From assembly GCF_021353265.1 (NCBI RefSeq), contig NZ_JAJTWU010000010.1, positions 124,001 to 188,000 of the forward strand: 64,000 nucleotides of DNA, read 5' to 3'. Source of the stretch: Pelomonas cellulosilytica. Lineage in GTDB: Bacteria > Pseudomonadota > Gammaproteobacteria > Burkholderiales > Burkholderiaceae_C. A program made the translations under genes and the position numbers. Under the pieces are notes generated by a model. The model was not told the origin of the DNA and did no database searches. It worked only from the letters and a program-made list of their open reading frames with translations. The first letter of the stretch is position 1. Each line of letters opens with the position of its first letter. This document shows, piece by piece, positions 52,609-60,151 of this stretch.

Positions 52609-52951
52609 CGCGCTGCTTCATACATCTTGGACCCCTAAAGGTGAAATGGTCGACAAGCCCGGCTAAAGCGGTGTGACGCGAAGGCTCCACGGGTGAGCCG
52701 ATCAGCTCATGATCGGGAGGCCCTCGGAGATTCGGCGCGAACTTGGAGGGGGTGCAGGAAATGTTGACCCTGTCCCAGGATCCCGTACCGTTCAGGTCAG
52801 TCTGCAAAACCGCGTCCGCAACGAGCACTAAAGCCGCCAGCGGGGTTGGCACTTCGTGATGTGCAAATTGCGAGCTCTCTGAGCTCCGTTTTTGCCCTCG
52901 GACGCGAGGTTTCTAGGCTCTCGGCGGCTGATTGCCGCACGGTGAGCGCAC
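52609..52951. other. 343-bp gap, no gene seen
   Basis: Between the lipoprotein start and an IS5 fragment. It should hold the lipoprotein promoter (minus strand). Terminal inverted repeats for the IS fragment were looked for at its lower end and not recognised. Confidence 0.5.
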
Positions 52952-53323
52952 TCATCCCTGCGCGCCCAGGATTTGTCGCCGAGCCATCCACAGATTGCTG
53001 AGGGCAAACAGCATCGTCAGTCGCGCGGTGTTCTTCGCCAAGCCGCGATAGCGGACCTTGGCGTAGCCGAACTGCTGCTTCACGACACGGAACGGGTGCT
53101 CTACCTTGGCCCGTACGCTGCCCTTGAACTGCTCGACCTGCTCCAGCAACCGATCTGACCGGTACCTCGGGTCCAGTGCCTTGCGCTTGCCCGGCTTGAG
53201 CGCCACATGCCATTGCGTCTTGCAGTCTTTGAGCTCCTCGCGCTTGGCCACACCCCGGTAGCCGGCGTCGGCGAACGCGACGATTTCTTCGCCGCGATCG
53301 AGCTCACCTGGCACGCGGTCGAC
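52952..53323 (-). pseudogene. IS5-family transposase C-terminal remnant
   Basis: The last about 123 codons of an IS5-type DDE transposase: a central strand segment EEIVAFADAGYRGVAKREEL, which includes the second catalytic Asp region, and the catalytic-Glu region VEHPFRVVKQQFGYAKVRYRGLAKNTARLTMLFALSNLWMARRQ. The N-terminal part is missing; the fragment begins where the hipA 3' end lies, so the two are joined by an old deletion or insertion. It cannot transpose by itself. Confidence 0.85.
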
Positions 53324-54617
53324 GCGATTTGGGCGCTGCCGGCCCGAGAATGACGGGCGTAGTCGCGGCGTTCTCGCGGTACTCTCGATGCGCTGAAAAC
53401 GCGGCCGCAGTGACCGCGATGTCTGCGCCCGAGATCCCTGCCTTCCGTGCAAGATCTGCCCACCCGTCGACCGCGCTGGCCACGTCCTCAACAATGGCAG
53501 CACCGCGGTCCGTCGTAAGGCCATAGAACTCGGCCGTCGTCAGCACCGTGGCCAGATTCGGTCGGTTGTCCGAGTCGTCAATGTTCAGCACGTGCTCGGC
53601 CTTGTCGATGTTTGGATTGACGTCGAAAGCAGGCGAAAGCCGCCAGCCGTCCTTGCCGAGCAGGAAGCCATGGTTTCGGAGGTGATCGTCGCGATTGCCG
53701 ACCGCGACGTTGAAAGCGACGCGGCGAAAGAGTTGTTGCAGGTCGCTGGCCACGTGCGCCGGATCTCCGGACGTCCTCAGGAACTGGGCCAATTCCAGGT
53801 AGCTGACGCCCTCGCTCTGGTCTCGACGCAGCAGCGTCATGGCGGAGGCATAGAAGCGTCGCTTGCCTTCAGTGCGATCAAATCTTTGGACGCAGAAGGT
53901 GTGGAACTCGTTGTTCAGTTGGACCACCTTGGCGGGCGGGACATCGATTCCAGCCTTGTCGGCCATCTTGTGGACCACCGCTTCCCAGGCGCCGATGTCG
54001 CGGTCATCGTCGCGTGACGGGAACTTGCCGATCCACAGCGCGCCATCCTGCTCCGAGAAGTTTGCCTTGGGCCGGGCCCCTCCCAACGAGGCACCTGGCG
54101 CTACGAGCACCGCGAGCCAGCGGCGCAGTGCGTCCAGGTCGTCGATGCGTTTGCTCGTCAGAAGCGTGGCGACGGACTCCAGCTCGCGCAGGCTCGTCAC
54201 TGGTGGCGCTGCCATCTTCTCGTCGCCGAGAAATTCTTCGGTGCCTTCCATTCGGAACCGCAGCGCGCCCTGCCGTGTGAAGTCCTGGACACCGATGAGG
54301 AAGTCCCATGCGTGCAGCGTTCGAGGTTTCTGATCGGCATCTTTTGCCTGAAGCGCCTCGCGCCTCTTCATCAGCGTCTGGCCCCATCGGTCCGGCGACG
54401 AGTCCAGGAAGATGCCGAAGTTCCCGGCCTCTGGCTTCGGGAAGAAGGGTTGTTCATCCAGAGAAAGGTCCGGATCGAGCATGAAAGCCTTCGCGTCCTT
54501 GATCCACGCCTTGTCGTAGCTGAAGCGAACCTGACCCCGGTCATGGGACAGCGTGCCGACGCGACGCATTTCGTCCAGGTCGCTATCGAGCCAGACCTCC
54601 AGATCCGATCCGCTCAT
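53304..54617 (-). CDS. hipA: HipA-family serine/threonine kinase toxin
   Basis: 437-residue HipA-like kinase; in E. coli HipA phosphorylates glutamyl-tRNA synthetase and induces persistence. It has a HipA N-domain (LDEQPFFPKPEAGNFGIFLDSSPDRWG), a glycine-rich nucleotide loop in ASLGGARPKANF, the catalytic-loop aspartates in VAVGNRDDHLRNHGFLLGKDG, and a metal-binding Asp in LSPAFDVNPNI. All core residues look intact. Its start overlaps the hipB stop (ATGA). The last roughly 10 residues (GPAAPKSRRPRAR) read into the IS5 fragment, so the native C-terminus was probably replaced. Confidence 0.9.
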   Translation of the reverse strand: MSGSDLEVWLDSDLDEMRRVGTLSHDRGQVRFSYDKAWIKDAKAFMLDPDLSLDEQPFFPKPEAGNFGIFLDSSPDRWGQTLMKRREALQAKDADQKPRTLHAWDFLIGVQDFTRQGALRFRMEGTEEFLGDEKMAAPPVTSLRELESVATLLTSKRIDDLDALRRWLAVLVAPGASLGGARPKANFSEQDGALWIGKFPSRDDDRDIGAWEAVVHKMADKAGIDVPPAKVVQLNNEFHTFCVQRFDRTEGKRRFYASAMTLLRRDQSEGVSYLELAQFLRTSGDPAHVASDLQQLFRRVAFNVAVGNRDDHLRNHGFLLGKDGWRLSPAFDVNPNIDKAEHVLNIDDSDNRPNLATVLTTAEFYGLTTDRGAAIVEDVASAVDGWADLARKAGISGADIAVTAAAFSAHREYRENAATTPVILGPAAPKSRRPRAR

Positions 54618-54955
54618 TTCGCGCTCTCACGCTTGATGGCCGCTGCAGCACGTCCGGCCTTCGGCGGGGAATCCATCCGGAGATCCTGTAGCTTCCTCCC
54701 GACCTGATCGTCGGCTGCCACCGTGTCGATATCCTTGTCTAAGCCGAGGACAGCAAGCACTCGCAGATACGTGCCCAGCGTTGCACCGGGATCTCCAGCT
54801 TCGACGTTGTACAACGAGGTGCGGGAAATGCCTGCTCGCTGCGCCACCGTGATGGTCGTCAGCTTCCGGCGTAATCGGGCAAGACGCACGCGCTCACCCA
54901 GCGCAGCGAGCATGCGCTGCTCCTGGGGGAATATGACGGGAGGTTTGCTGGGCAT
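54614..54955 (-). CDS. hipB: HipB-like XRE antitoxin
   Basis: 113-residue DNA-binding antitoxin with a helix-turn-helix (RVRLARLRRKLTTITVAQRAGISRTSLYNVEAGDPGATLGTYLRVLAVLGL), which in this family both represses the operon and restrains HipA. I chose the ATG at 54955 because it leaves the strong inverted repeat at 54983-55024 upstream as an operator; in-frame ATGs at 54988 and 55111 would put that repeat inside the gene. No Shine-Dalgarno is evident for this start. It overlaps hipA by 4 nt. Confidence 0.85.
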   Translation of the reverse strand: MPSKPPVIFPQEQRMLAALGERVRLARLRRKLTTITVAQRAGISRTSLYNVEAGDPGATLGTYLRVLAVLGLDKDIDTVAADDQVGRKLQDLRMDSPPKAGRAAAAIKRESAK

Positions 54956-54982
54956 TGGTTCGGCCGGAATTGGCGAAACGTT

Positions 54983-55024
54983 CACCATTATGGACAGAAA
55001 GAAAGGTTTTTGTCCAAAATGGTG
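54983..55024. promoter_or_regulatory. Inverted-repeat operator upstream of hipBA
   Basis: Two 14-bp arms, CACCATTATGGACA (54983-54996) and TGTCCAAAATGGTG (55011-55024), are inverted repeats with one mismatch, separated by 14 bp. The placement 28-70 bp upstream of the hipB start fits HipB autorepression. Inferred, not shown. Confidence 0.6.
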
Positions 55025-55204
55025 ATGCAACCAGGCTGTATCAAAGAGGAACGCTTTCGAGGCCAGTGCGCTGGACGGCCCCAACCTTTCACAGTTTCTC
55101 GTCAGAGCCATCCCTCGGTGCAGGCTTACTGAAGCATCCCGAGGCAGCCGTGGCCCGCGAGAGCCCTCTTCCCGGAGAGCCCAGTCTGATAGTGGAGCCC
55201 GCCA

Positions 55205-55513
55205 TCACGCGCCATCTGGCTTTTGCCAAAGCGCGATGACCAGCAGGCTATGGATGACCCACAGCACGGCGCCCTCATTGACCTCGTCCTCATCCATCAA
55301 CCCGTGCGCGAACTCGTTGCGCAGGTTCATGCCACGCGGGTCGGCAAAAACGACCTTCAGGTAAAGGGCAAGCCGTGGACCGAACGGTCCAAGTGAAGCG
55401 ACTAGGTCTGGGTTGAACAAGATGTCTCCCATGTTGATCGAGACGCTGACGCCCGGCACGGTGCCGGCGGGCTTCGTTGTCGGACGCCCGACAAGATCGA
55501 CCATCGACCGCAA
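55205..55513 (-). pseudogene. DUF4209/HEPN-like C-terminal fragment
   Basis: A 102-codon frame ending with GPRLALYLKVVFADPRGMNLRNEFAHGLMDEDEVNEGAVLWVIHSLLVIALW, the C-terminal end of DUF4209-type proteins, including the R-N-x3-H pattern typical of HEPN nucleases (RNEFAHG). The N-terminal several hundred residues are missing. Probably a relic of a defence-type gene. Confidence 0.5.
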
Positions 55514-55722
55514 AGCAGAGCGTCGCTGACGTACGGCGCAACCGCCGGCCAGTGCTATCGCGCCGTGGAAAGACTAGTTTTTCTTGACGTAGTGCTTGGT
55601 AGTTGGTGAGACGCTGATAGCCGGACGCGCTGTTGCACTTCGGGGCATCAATGCACCCCGTACATCCCGCGACGAACCACGGTGTCTCGCACGGTCCCAG
55701 CCCGCTAACGATCCGTTTCAAC

Positions 55723-56817
55723 TCAATTGCGGATGGAGGCAGCGTCCGCGGGACTGGCGCTCAGCTCCAGCCCACCCTCACGCGGTGTGACGACCAAACC
55801 ATGCAGTCTTGCCACGGCGTGCGCGAAGCCTTCGTTGTCACCGGTCCGATAGGACCCGCTGATGCGCAGAGACCGCAACGCCGTGGAATCAGCGAGCGCG
55901 ATCTGCACCTTGCTGTAGCGGTTCATGTCGGCGATGGCGTCCGGCAGCGGGGTGTCGTCCAGGATGGCGAAGCCTCGCTGCCACGCGAGCAGCCGGTCAA
56001 GCTGGGGGCGGTCCACGCGGGCTTGTTCTGCTCCCTGGCGCAGCGTGCCGGCCGAATGGCCCACGCGCAGGCGCTCGCCCGGCGCCATGACCACAGGAGC
56101 GTCGGTCGCGCTCTGCATGGCGCCTCCTGCGCGTTTCACGATCACTTGCCCCTCGATGAGCGTCACGTTGAACGCTTCACCCGCCGACTCCCCGGGGGGC
56201 GTGGATCGAACCAGGAAGGCTGTTCCCGTGGCGACAACCTCGGAGTCTGTCACGCTGACGACGAATGGCCGGCCGGCGTCCTTGGCGACCTCAAACAGCG
56301 CTTCGCCGTGTTTGACCGTCACGCTCCGCTGCGAGTCGGTCAGCCTGACCCGAGTCTCGGTCGACGTGTTCAGCGTCATGCGGCTACCGTCGGCCAGAAC
56401 GATCACCCGCTGCTCACCGACGCCGGTGCTGTACGTGTCACCCGGCCAGAGGATCACGGCAAACACCACGGCGAGGCACAGGGTCGTGAGCGCCAGTGCC
56501 GCGTGCCCAGCGCGACTGCCCCATGAGCCCGCACGGTGTGGCGGATCGCTCACGGCTGCCTGGATCTGTGCTCGAGTCAGGCCGCCCACTTCCTGCCAGG
56601 TGTCCGTGCAGCGCTCGAAGGCCAGGCGGTGCGCCGCCGACTGGGCCTGCCACGCCAGGCATTCGCGCTCCATCGCCCGCGACCGACTATGACTATGCAG
56701 CCGGGTGACCCACACGGAGGCCTCGGCCAAGATCTCGCGCGTCACGAGCGGCTTGTCGCTTGCCCCCTGTCTGCCGGAGGCATCTAACGGTTGCACGGCT
56801 ACCAGCCTTCCATCCAC
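55723..56817 (-). CDS. FecR-type anti-sigma/sigma regulator
   Basis: 364-residue membrane regulator. The N-terminal cytoplasmic part with ILAEASVWVTRLHS...AWQAQSAAHRLAFERC matches the FecR N-terminal domain (DUF4880). One transmembrane helix (about 104-124, ALALTTLCLAVVFAVILW) follows, then the periplasmic FecR domain (LADGSRMTLNTSTETRVRLTDSQRSVTVKHGEALFEVA) and a C-terminal STN-like domain of about 75 residues. It would transmit a signal from an outer-membrane receptor to the sigma factor. It overlaps the fecI 3' end by 19 bp. No FecA-type receptor lies downstream. Confidence 0.88.
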   Translation of the reverse strand: MDGRLVAVQPLDASGRQGASDKPLVTREILAEASVWVTRLHSHSRSRAMERECLAWQAQSAAHRLAFERCTDTWQEVGGLTRAQIQAAVSDPPHRAGSWGSRAGHAALALTTLCLAVVFAVILWPGDTYSTGVGEQRVIVLADGSRMTLNTSTETRVRLTDSQRSVTVKHGEALFEVAKDAGRPFVVSVTDSEVVATGTAFLVRSTPPGESAGEAFNVTLIEGQVIVKRAGGAMQSATDAPVVMAPGERLRVGHSAGTLRQGAEQARVDRPQLDRLLAWQRGFAILDDTPLPDAIADMNRYSKVQIALADSTALRSLRISGSYRTGDNEGFAHAVARLHGLVVTPREGGLELSASPADAASIRN

Positions 56818-57293
56818 TCCGTCAGCCGCAGTGTCGCCTTGGCAAGGTGTTGGTGCACGGTCGCGACGCCGATGCCGTAGCGATCGGCGATCTCAGCAGG
56901 AGTCAGGCCATCGATACGGTTCGCGATGAAGATTTCTCGCGTCCGCTCGGTCAACCGGCCCACCCCGAGCGTCAGGCGCGCCATGCGCTCTCTGGCCAGC
57001 ACCACAGCTTCTATGGACGGGGTGGTGTCGATCAGCAGCACGTCCTCCAGCAGGACATGCTCGCCACGTCCCACGGCCGTGCGATGAACGTCGATGGACA
57101 GGTTCAGCGCCGCCCGCATCAGAAACGCCTCAGGCTGGTCGACGGGTTGCCGCTCGTCCTCGTAGCGGACCAGGCGCAGCCATGCCTCCTGCACCAGGTC
57201 CTCGGCCTCGTGCTCGGTCTGCCCACGACGTTGCAAAGCGCCGCGGACCCTCGCGAAGACGTCCTGCCAGTTCTTCATGAGCCCGGCCGACAT
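56799..57293 (-). CDS. ECF sigma factor, FecI-like
   Basis: 164-residue sigma-70-family factor with region 2 (AEDLVQEAWLRLVRYEDER...FLMRAALNLSIDVHR) and region 4 (LTERTREIFIANRIDGLTPAEIADRYGIGVATVHQHLAKATLRL), the FecI layout used for siderophore uptake genes. Start at 57293 (alternative 57278), directly after the stop of the transposase-like gene. It forms an operon with the fecR-like gene, but the receptor gene usually found third is absent from the window. Confidence 0.9.
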   Translation of the reverse strand: MSAGLMKNWQDVFARVRGALQRRGQTEHEAEDLVQEAWLRLVRYEDERQPVDQPEAFLMRAALNLSIDVHRTAVGRGEHVLLEDVLLIDTTPSIEAVVLARERMARLTLGVGRLTERTREIFIANRIDGLTPAEIADRYGIGVATVHQHLAKATLRLTEWMEGW

Positions 57294-57298
57294 GGCAG

Positions 57299-57892
57299 TC
57301 AGGCCGCTCGGACCAGGACGCGGGGCGCAGAGCTGACGCCATACGGCGCCGGCTTGGCGCGCTCCCAGTAGTCGGCCAGCAGGTCCCGGTCCGCGCGCTG
57401 GAACGTCAGCGCGAGGAAGTCGGCTGCCGCGGAGTGCTCAGCGAACGGGCCGCACTTCTTCGCCGCACGCGACATGCGGTCCTGCAGGCGCTTCGCGGCG
57501 GCATCCGTCCAGCGGATGGCCTGCCGCATGCGATGGCTGATGGCGCCGGACTCGCGAAGCTCGGCCACGGTTCGCTCGCAGAGCTTGGGGTCCCGGGCCT
57601 TCATGGCGGCGGCAACGCCGGCGTCGGCGGCCAACGCGTGAACCCTCTCCAACCCGCGGTCGTGGAGGTTCTCAGCGATGCGCTGTGCCGTCTCAGGGCC
57701 TTCGTCACGCCAGGCCCCCAACACCTGGAACTGACCATCGGTGAACAGGCCGAGCGCCCAGTGCCATTCGGCGGCGCTGGACGCACCTTTGATCCGCATC
57801 GGAAGCCAGAGCTTGCCGAACTGCACAGCCGTGTAGCGGCAGCAGAGTGCGCTGCCGAACCAGTCGGAGGAATCCCAGAAGAAGTAGGACAT
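57299..57892 (-). CDS. Transposase-like protein, mutator/IS256-type resemblance
   Basis: 197-residue protein. The middle reads EWHWALGLFTDGQFQVLGAWRDEGPETAQRIAENLHDRGLERVHALAADAGVAAAMKA, like the catalytic core region of mutator-type transposases. RMRQAIRWTDAAAKRLQDRMSRAAKKCGPF resembles their C-terminal helical part. It is too short for an active transposase (normally about 400 aa) and has no visible terminal repeats, so it is either a remnant or a domesticated regulator. It is divergent from an XRE gene over a cluster of palindromes, which hints at a functional pair. Family assignment is weak. Confidence 0.4.
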   Translation of the reverse strand: MSYFFWDSSDWFGSALCCRYTAVQFGKLWLPMRIKGASSAAEWHWALGLFTDGQFQVLGAWRDEGPETAQRIAENLHDRGLERVHALAADAGVAAAMKARDPKLCERTVAELRESGAISHRMRQAIRWTDAAAKRLQDRMSRAAKKCGPFAEHSAAADFLALTFQRADRDLLADYWERAKPAPYGVSSAPRVLVRAA

Positions 57893-57962
57893 AGGTCACT
57901 CCATGCGGATCAGTGCGAAGCCAAGCTGAACCCTCTTGAGGTCAGGCCTAAGCAACCGCGAG

Positions 57963-58012
57963 CTACGAAATTCGTAGTAGTCGCATTCTACGAAAGCTAC
58001 GACTCTCGTAGC
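57963..58012. promoter_or_regulatory. CTACGA palindrome cluster, operator of XRE gene
   Basis: Three related elements within 50 bp: a perfect palindrome CTACGAAATTCGTAG (57963-57977), a half site CTACGAA (57988-57994), and a perfect palindrome GCTACGACTCTCGTAGC (57996-58012), the last ending 3 bp before the XRE start codon. Spaced inverted repeats of this kind are typical of XRE autoregulator operators. Confidence 0.65.
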
Positions 58013-58015
58013 AAC

Positions 58016-58330
58016 ATGTCTGCGACAAATGAGGGCTCATCGGATGTTTGGCGCAAGCGCCTGAAAGAGGCGAGGCTCGCGCTTGGCATGAGCCAGAAGC
58101 AGTTGGGTATCGAAGCAGGGCTGGACGAGTTCGTGGCGTCAACCAGAATCAACAGGTACGAGCAAGGCGTTCACGCCCCAGACTTCCAGATTGCGATGCG
58201 CTTGGCAGAGGTGCTTCAGGTTCCGGTGGCATTCCTCTACTGCGATGCTGACGAGATGGCGCAGATGATCTTGGCCTTCCATCGAGCATCTAAGCCGCAG
58301 AGACGGCAGGCGCTGGCTGCTTTGCAATAA
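58016..58330 (+). CDS. XRE-family transcriptional regulator
   Basis: 104-residue repressor-like protein with one helix-turn-helix (RLKEARLALGMSQKQLGIEAGLDEFVASTRINRYEQGVHAPDFQIAMRLAEVLQVPVAFLY) and a short C-terminal helical extension. There is no Shine-Dalgarno upstream because the CTACGA operator palindromes reach to the start codon; translation may be leaderless. Divergent from the transposase-like gene. Its target is probably its own promoter region. Confidence 0.85.
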   Translation: MSATNEGSSDVWRKRLKEARLALGMSQKQLGIEAGLDEFVASTRINRYEQGVHAPDFQIAMRLAEVLQVPVAFLYCDADEMAQMILAFHRASKPQRRQALAALQ

Positions 58331-58595
58331 CCCGAGTAGCGCGCTGGTGCCGCCCACGGAACCGGAGGTAGAAGCCCCACAGCTTCGGCATGGGCGGTAA
58401 TTCAGGGAAGCAGACGATCGGACTGCGGCAAAGCCGCCGCAGGTGCCGCGCTGACTTTGGGGCGGGCAGGCGCGACATGTCCTGGACCAAGAGGTTGAGC
58501 GCCGTGCCGCCCTTCATCACGAACACAGGCGTCTCAAACACCGCTGGTTCGATGTCCAGCAAGAGCTGGACTGTTCGAACGTAGGCCTCGTTCAC
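58290..58595 (-). pseudogene. abiEii toxin, truncated
   Basis: The first about 44 residues match AbiEii, the nucleotidyltransferase toxin of the type IV AbiE system: NEAYVRTVQLLLDIEPAVFETPVFVMKGGTALNLLVQDM. The GG(S/T) motif of the transferase is there, but the sequence then switches to unrelated RLPAPKSARHLRRLC..., and the DxD-containing catalytic part and the other 200-plus residues are missing. It overlaps the abiEi stop by 4 nt, as in intact operons. Toxin function is certainly lost. Confidence 0.8.
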
Positions 58596-59275
58596 GTCGG
58601 CCGCTTCAGGTTGAGCCGCTCGCCGGACTTGGTGGTGGAAACCCAGCGACGGCCTCCGCCCAGTCGCTCGCTGTGCTTGCGCGCAAGACCAGCCCAGGAC
58701 AGGCCCAGCTCCTCAGCCAGCGCGTGAGCCAGCCTTGCGACCTTGATCCGTTTGAGATGGGCAAGGAGTTCTTCCAGCACGGGCAGGCGCAGCGCTCGTG
58801 CGCTCTCGACCAGGTGACGAGTCTCTTCGAGTTCCTGTCCCTTGCCCACATCGCTCAGCAGTTCGAGCAGCGCCCGTTCCGGCGTGGAGACAAGCACGTC
58901 AGACCGCCCCCCAGGCAAGGCCGCCAAGCCAACATCGGCTTGCAGCCCTGGATCAAAGAGATGGGTCGCCTGGTAGTCCGCCGGGAAGACCGATGTGAAC
59001 CAGGTCGGCAGCGATGCCGACTTGTCACCCCAGAGGATCAGTCGATCTTTGGCGGCGAGGTTGTGCCGCACCCCTCGCCAGGCAAGCGCCGTTTTTCCGC
59101 CGACGTGCAGACCGGGTATGGAGTCCGCCAAGCGAGCCAAGCTGGCATCGCGGCCCAGCTGGTCCCCTGGGAGGATGTAGACGCCATGTCCGAGGCGCTC
59201 AAGCCAGCCATCTTGAGCAAGCCTTGACACCTGCTTGGCAGTCAGCCCACGCGCCTGTAGCCATGTGGTCGGCAT
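58592..59275 (-). CDS. AbiEi-type antitoxin
   Basis: 227-residue antitoxin/repressor of the AbiE type IV toxin-antitoxin family. The N-terminal winged-helix (TTWLQARGLTAKQVSRLAQDGWLERLGHGVYILPGD) is followed by the AbiEi C-terminal domain (HVGGKTALAWRGVRHNLAAKDRLILWGDKSASLPTWFTSVFP ... STPERALLELLSDV). The ATG at 59275 has GAGG 8 bp upstream; an ATG at 59338 lacks one. The partner toxin gene downstream is broken, so this is an antitoxin without a toxin. Confidence 0.85.
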   Translation of the reverse strand: MPTTWLQARGLTAKQVSRLAQDGWLERLGHGVYILPGDQLGRDASLARLADSIPGLHVGGKTALAWRGVRHNLAAKDRLILWGDKSASLPTWFTSVFPADYQATHLFDPGLQADVGLAALPGGRSDVLVSTPERALLELLSDVGKGQELEETRHLVESARALRLPVLEELLAHLKRIKVARLAHALAEELGLSWAGLARKHSERLGGGRRWVSTTKSGERLNLKRPT

Positions 59276-59359
59276 GGGCGAACCTCGCGGCACATCCGGC
59301 AGCAGCTCGCGGAATATAAAGGATGGCGAAGTTCCCATTTAAGGGGTATTTTATGGATT

Positions 59360-59490
59360 TTTTTATTCCGACACTAACTTAGATCGGCCGCTAAGCCGGA
59401 TGTTGAAGTCAAGTCGTTGCCTGCACCACTGCATATAAATATCGCTAAGATTCTCGCCAAACGGTCAATAAGCGAACATTTTTATTCCGA
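59360..59490. repeat. Direct repeat TTTTTATTCCGA
   Basis: The 12-mer occurs at 59360-59371 and 59479-59490, both in an AT-rich stretch between the AbiEi gene and the integrase fragment. It may be a relic of recombination near the island's right end. No third copy was noticed at the left end. Confidence 0.35.
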
Positions 59491-59534
59491 AGCCCGTTAC
59501 GGTGGCTACACCGACACGGCCGATCCTGGTCAAC

Positions 59535-59798
59535 CTAAAGAGCGAGCTTCGCCAGCGCCTCCGCCGCATGATCCGCGCGCAGGTGCCCGTAGTGCTTTTC
59601 GATCATTTCCACGCACGTCCCACTCAGCTGCGCGACCGTCAGAAGATCGAGGCCGCCGACAACTAGATCCGTGATCGTGGAATGCAGGAGGGTGTACAGG
59701 ACCGTCCCCGCTGGCAGGCCGGCCGCGGCAGCGGCAGCCTTCATGGGCTTCTTCCAGGCGTCCTTGTTCCAGGCCTTCCCACTGGCTTGAGCGAACAA
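59535..59798 (-). pseudogene. Tyrosine recombinase (integrase) C-terminal fragment
   Basis: 87-codon frame with the integrase C-terminal pattern: VLYTLLHSTITDLVVGGLDLLTVAQLSGTCVEMIEKHYGHLRADHAAEALAKLAL. The nucleophile Tyr is present (KHYGHL), but the Arg of the usual RHS/T box is replaced by Leu (LLHST), and the N-terminal three quarters of the protein are missing. It is a decayed integrase marking the right part of the island. Confidence 0.8.
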
Positions 59799-60151
59799 CG
59801 GTGCAGCGGGTCCATGGCAATGCTTACGGAATGACGTCTATCGCCTCTTTCGACGGTGGAGCGGGTGGTTTCATGGACGTCGGCGGCGGTCACGACCCGT
59901 TCGCTTGAAGGCGCAGCCAGGACTGCCGCCGGTGGAAGTCCCGCAGGTGCTGCTCACCCAACGCGCCGTCGTTCGCGTTCACAGGGACGCAGTACAGCGG
60001 ATCGCGATGACGGCGCCGCATCACGTCCTCCTACGAAAGTCTCGGCGCCCGCCGACGCCGAGCGCGGCAGCAACCGCCTAGATTGGGCGTTAGTCCAGCC
60101 GCGGCCCTTTTGCAGCGGCGGATCGTCCCGCCACCTGCTAGGAGCCCTGCC
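59799..60151. other. 353-bp gap, no gene seen
   Basis: This is the transition from island to core sequence. GC content rises again after about 59,850. A search for a repeat of the tRNA-Arg 3' end found nothing convincing. The promoter of the DUF4142 gene should lie in the last 150 bp. Confidence 0.5.

Noticed and set aside
59360-59490. The TTTTTATTCCGA direct repeats as attachment sites of the island
   Set aside because: They are close together at one end only, and the other end at the tRNA has no matching copy; kept only as a plain repeat.
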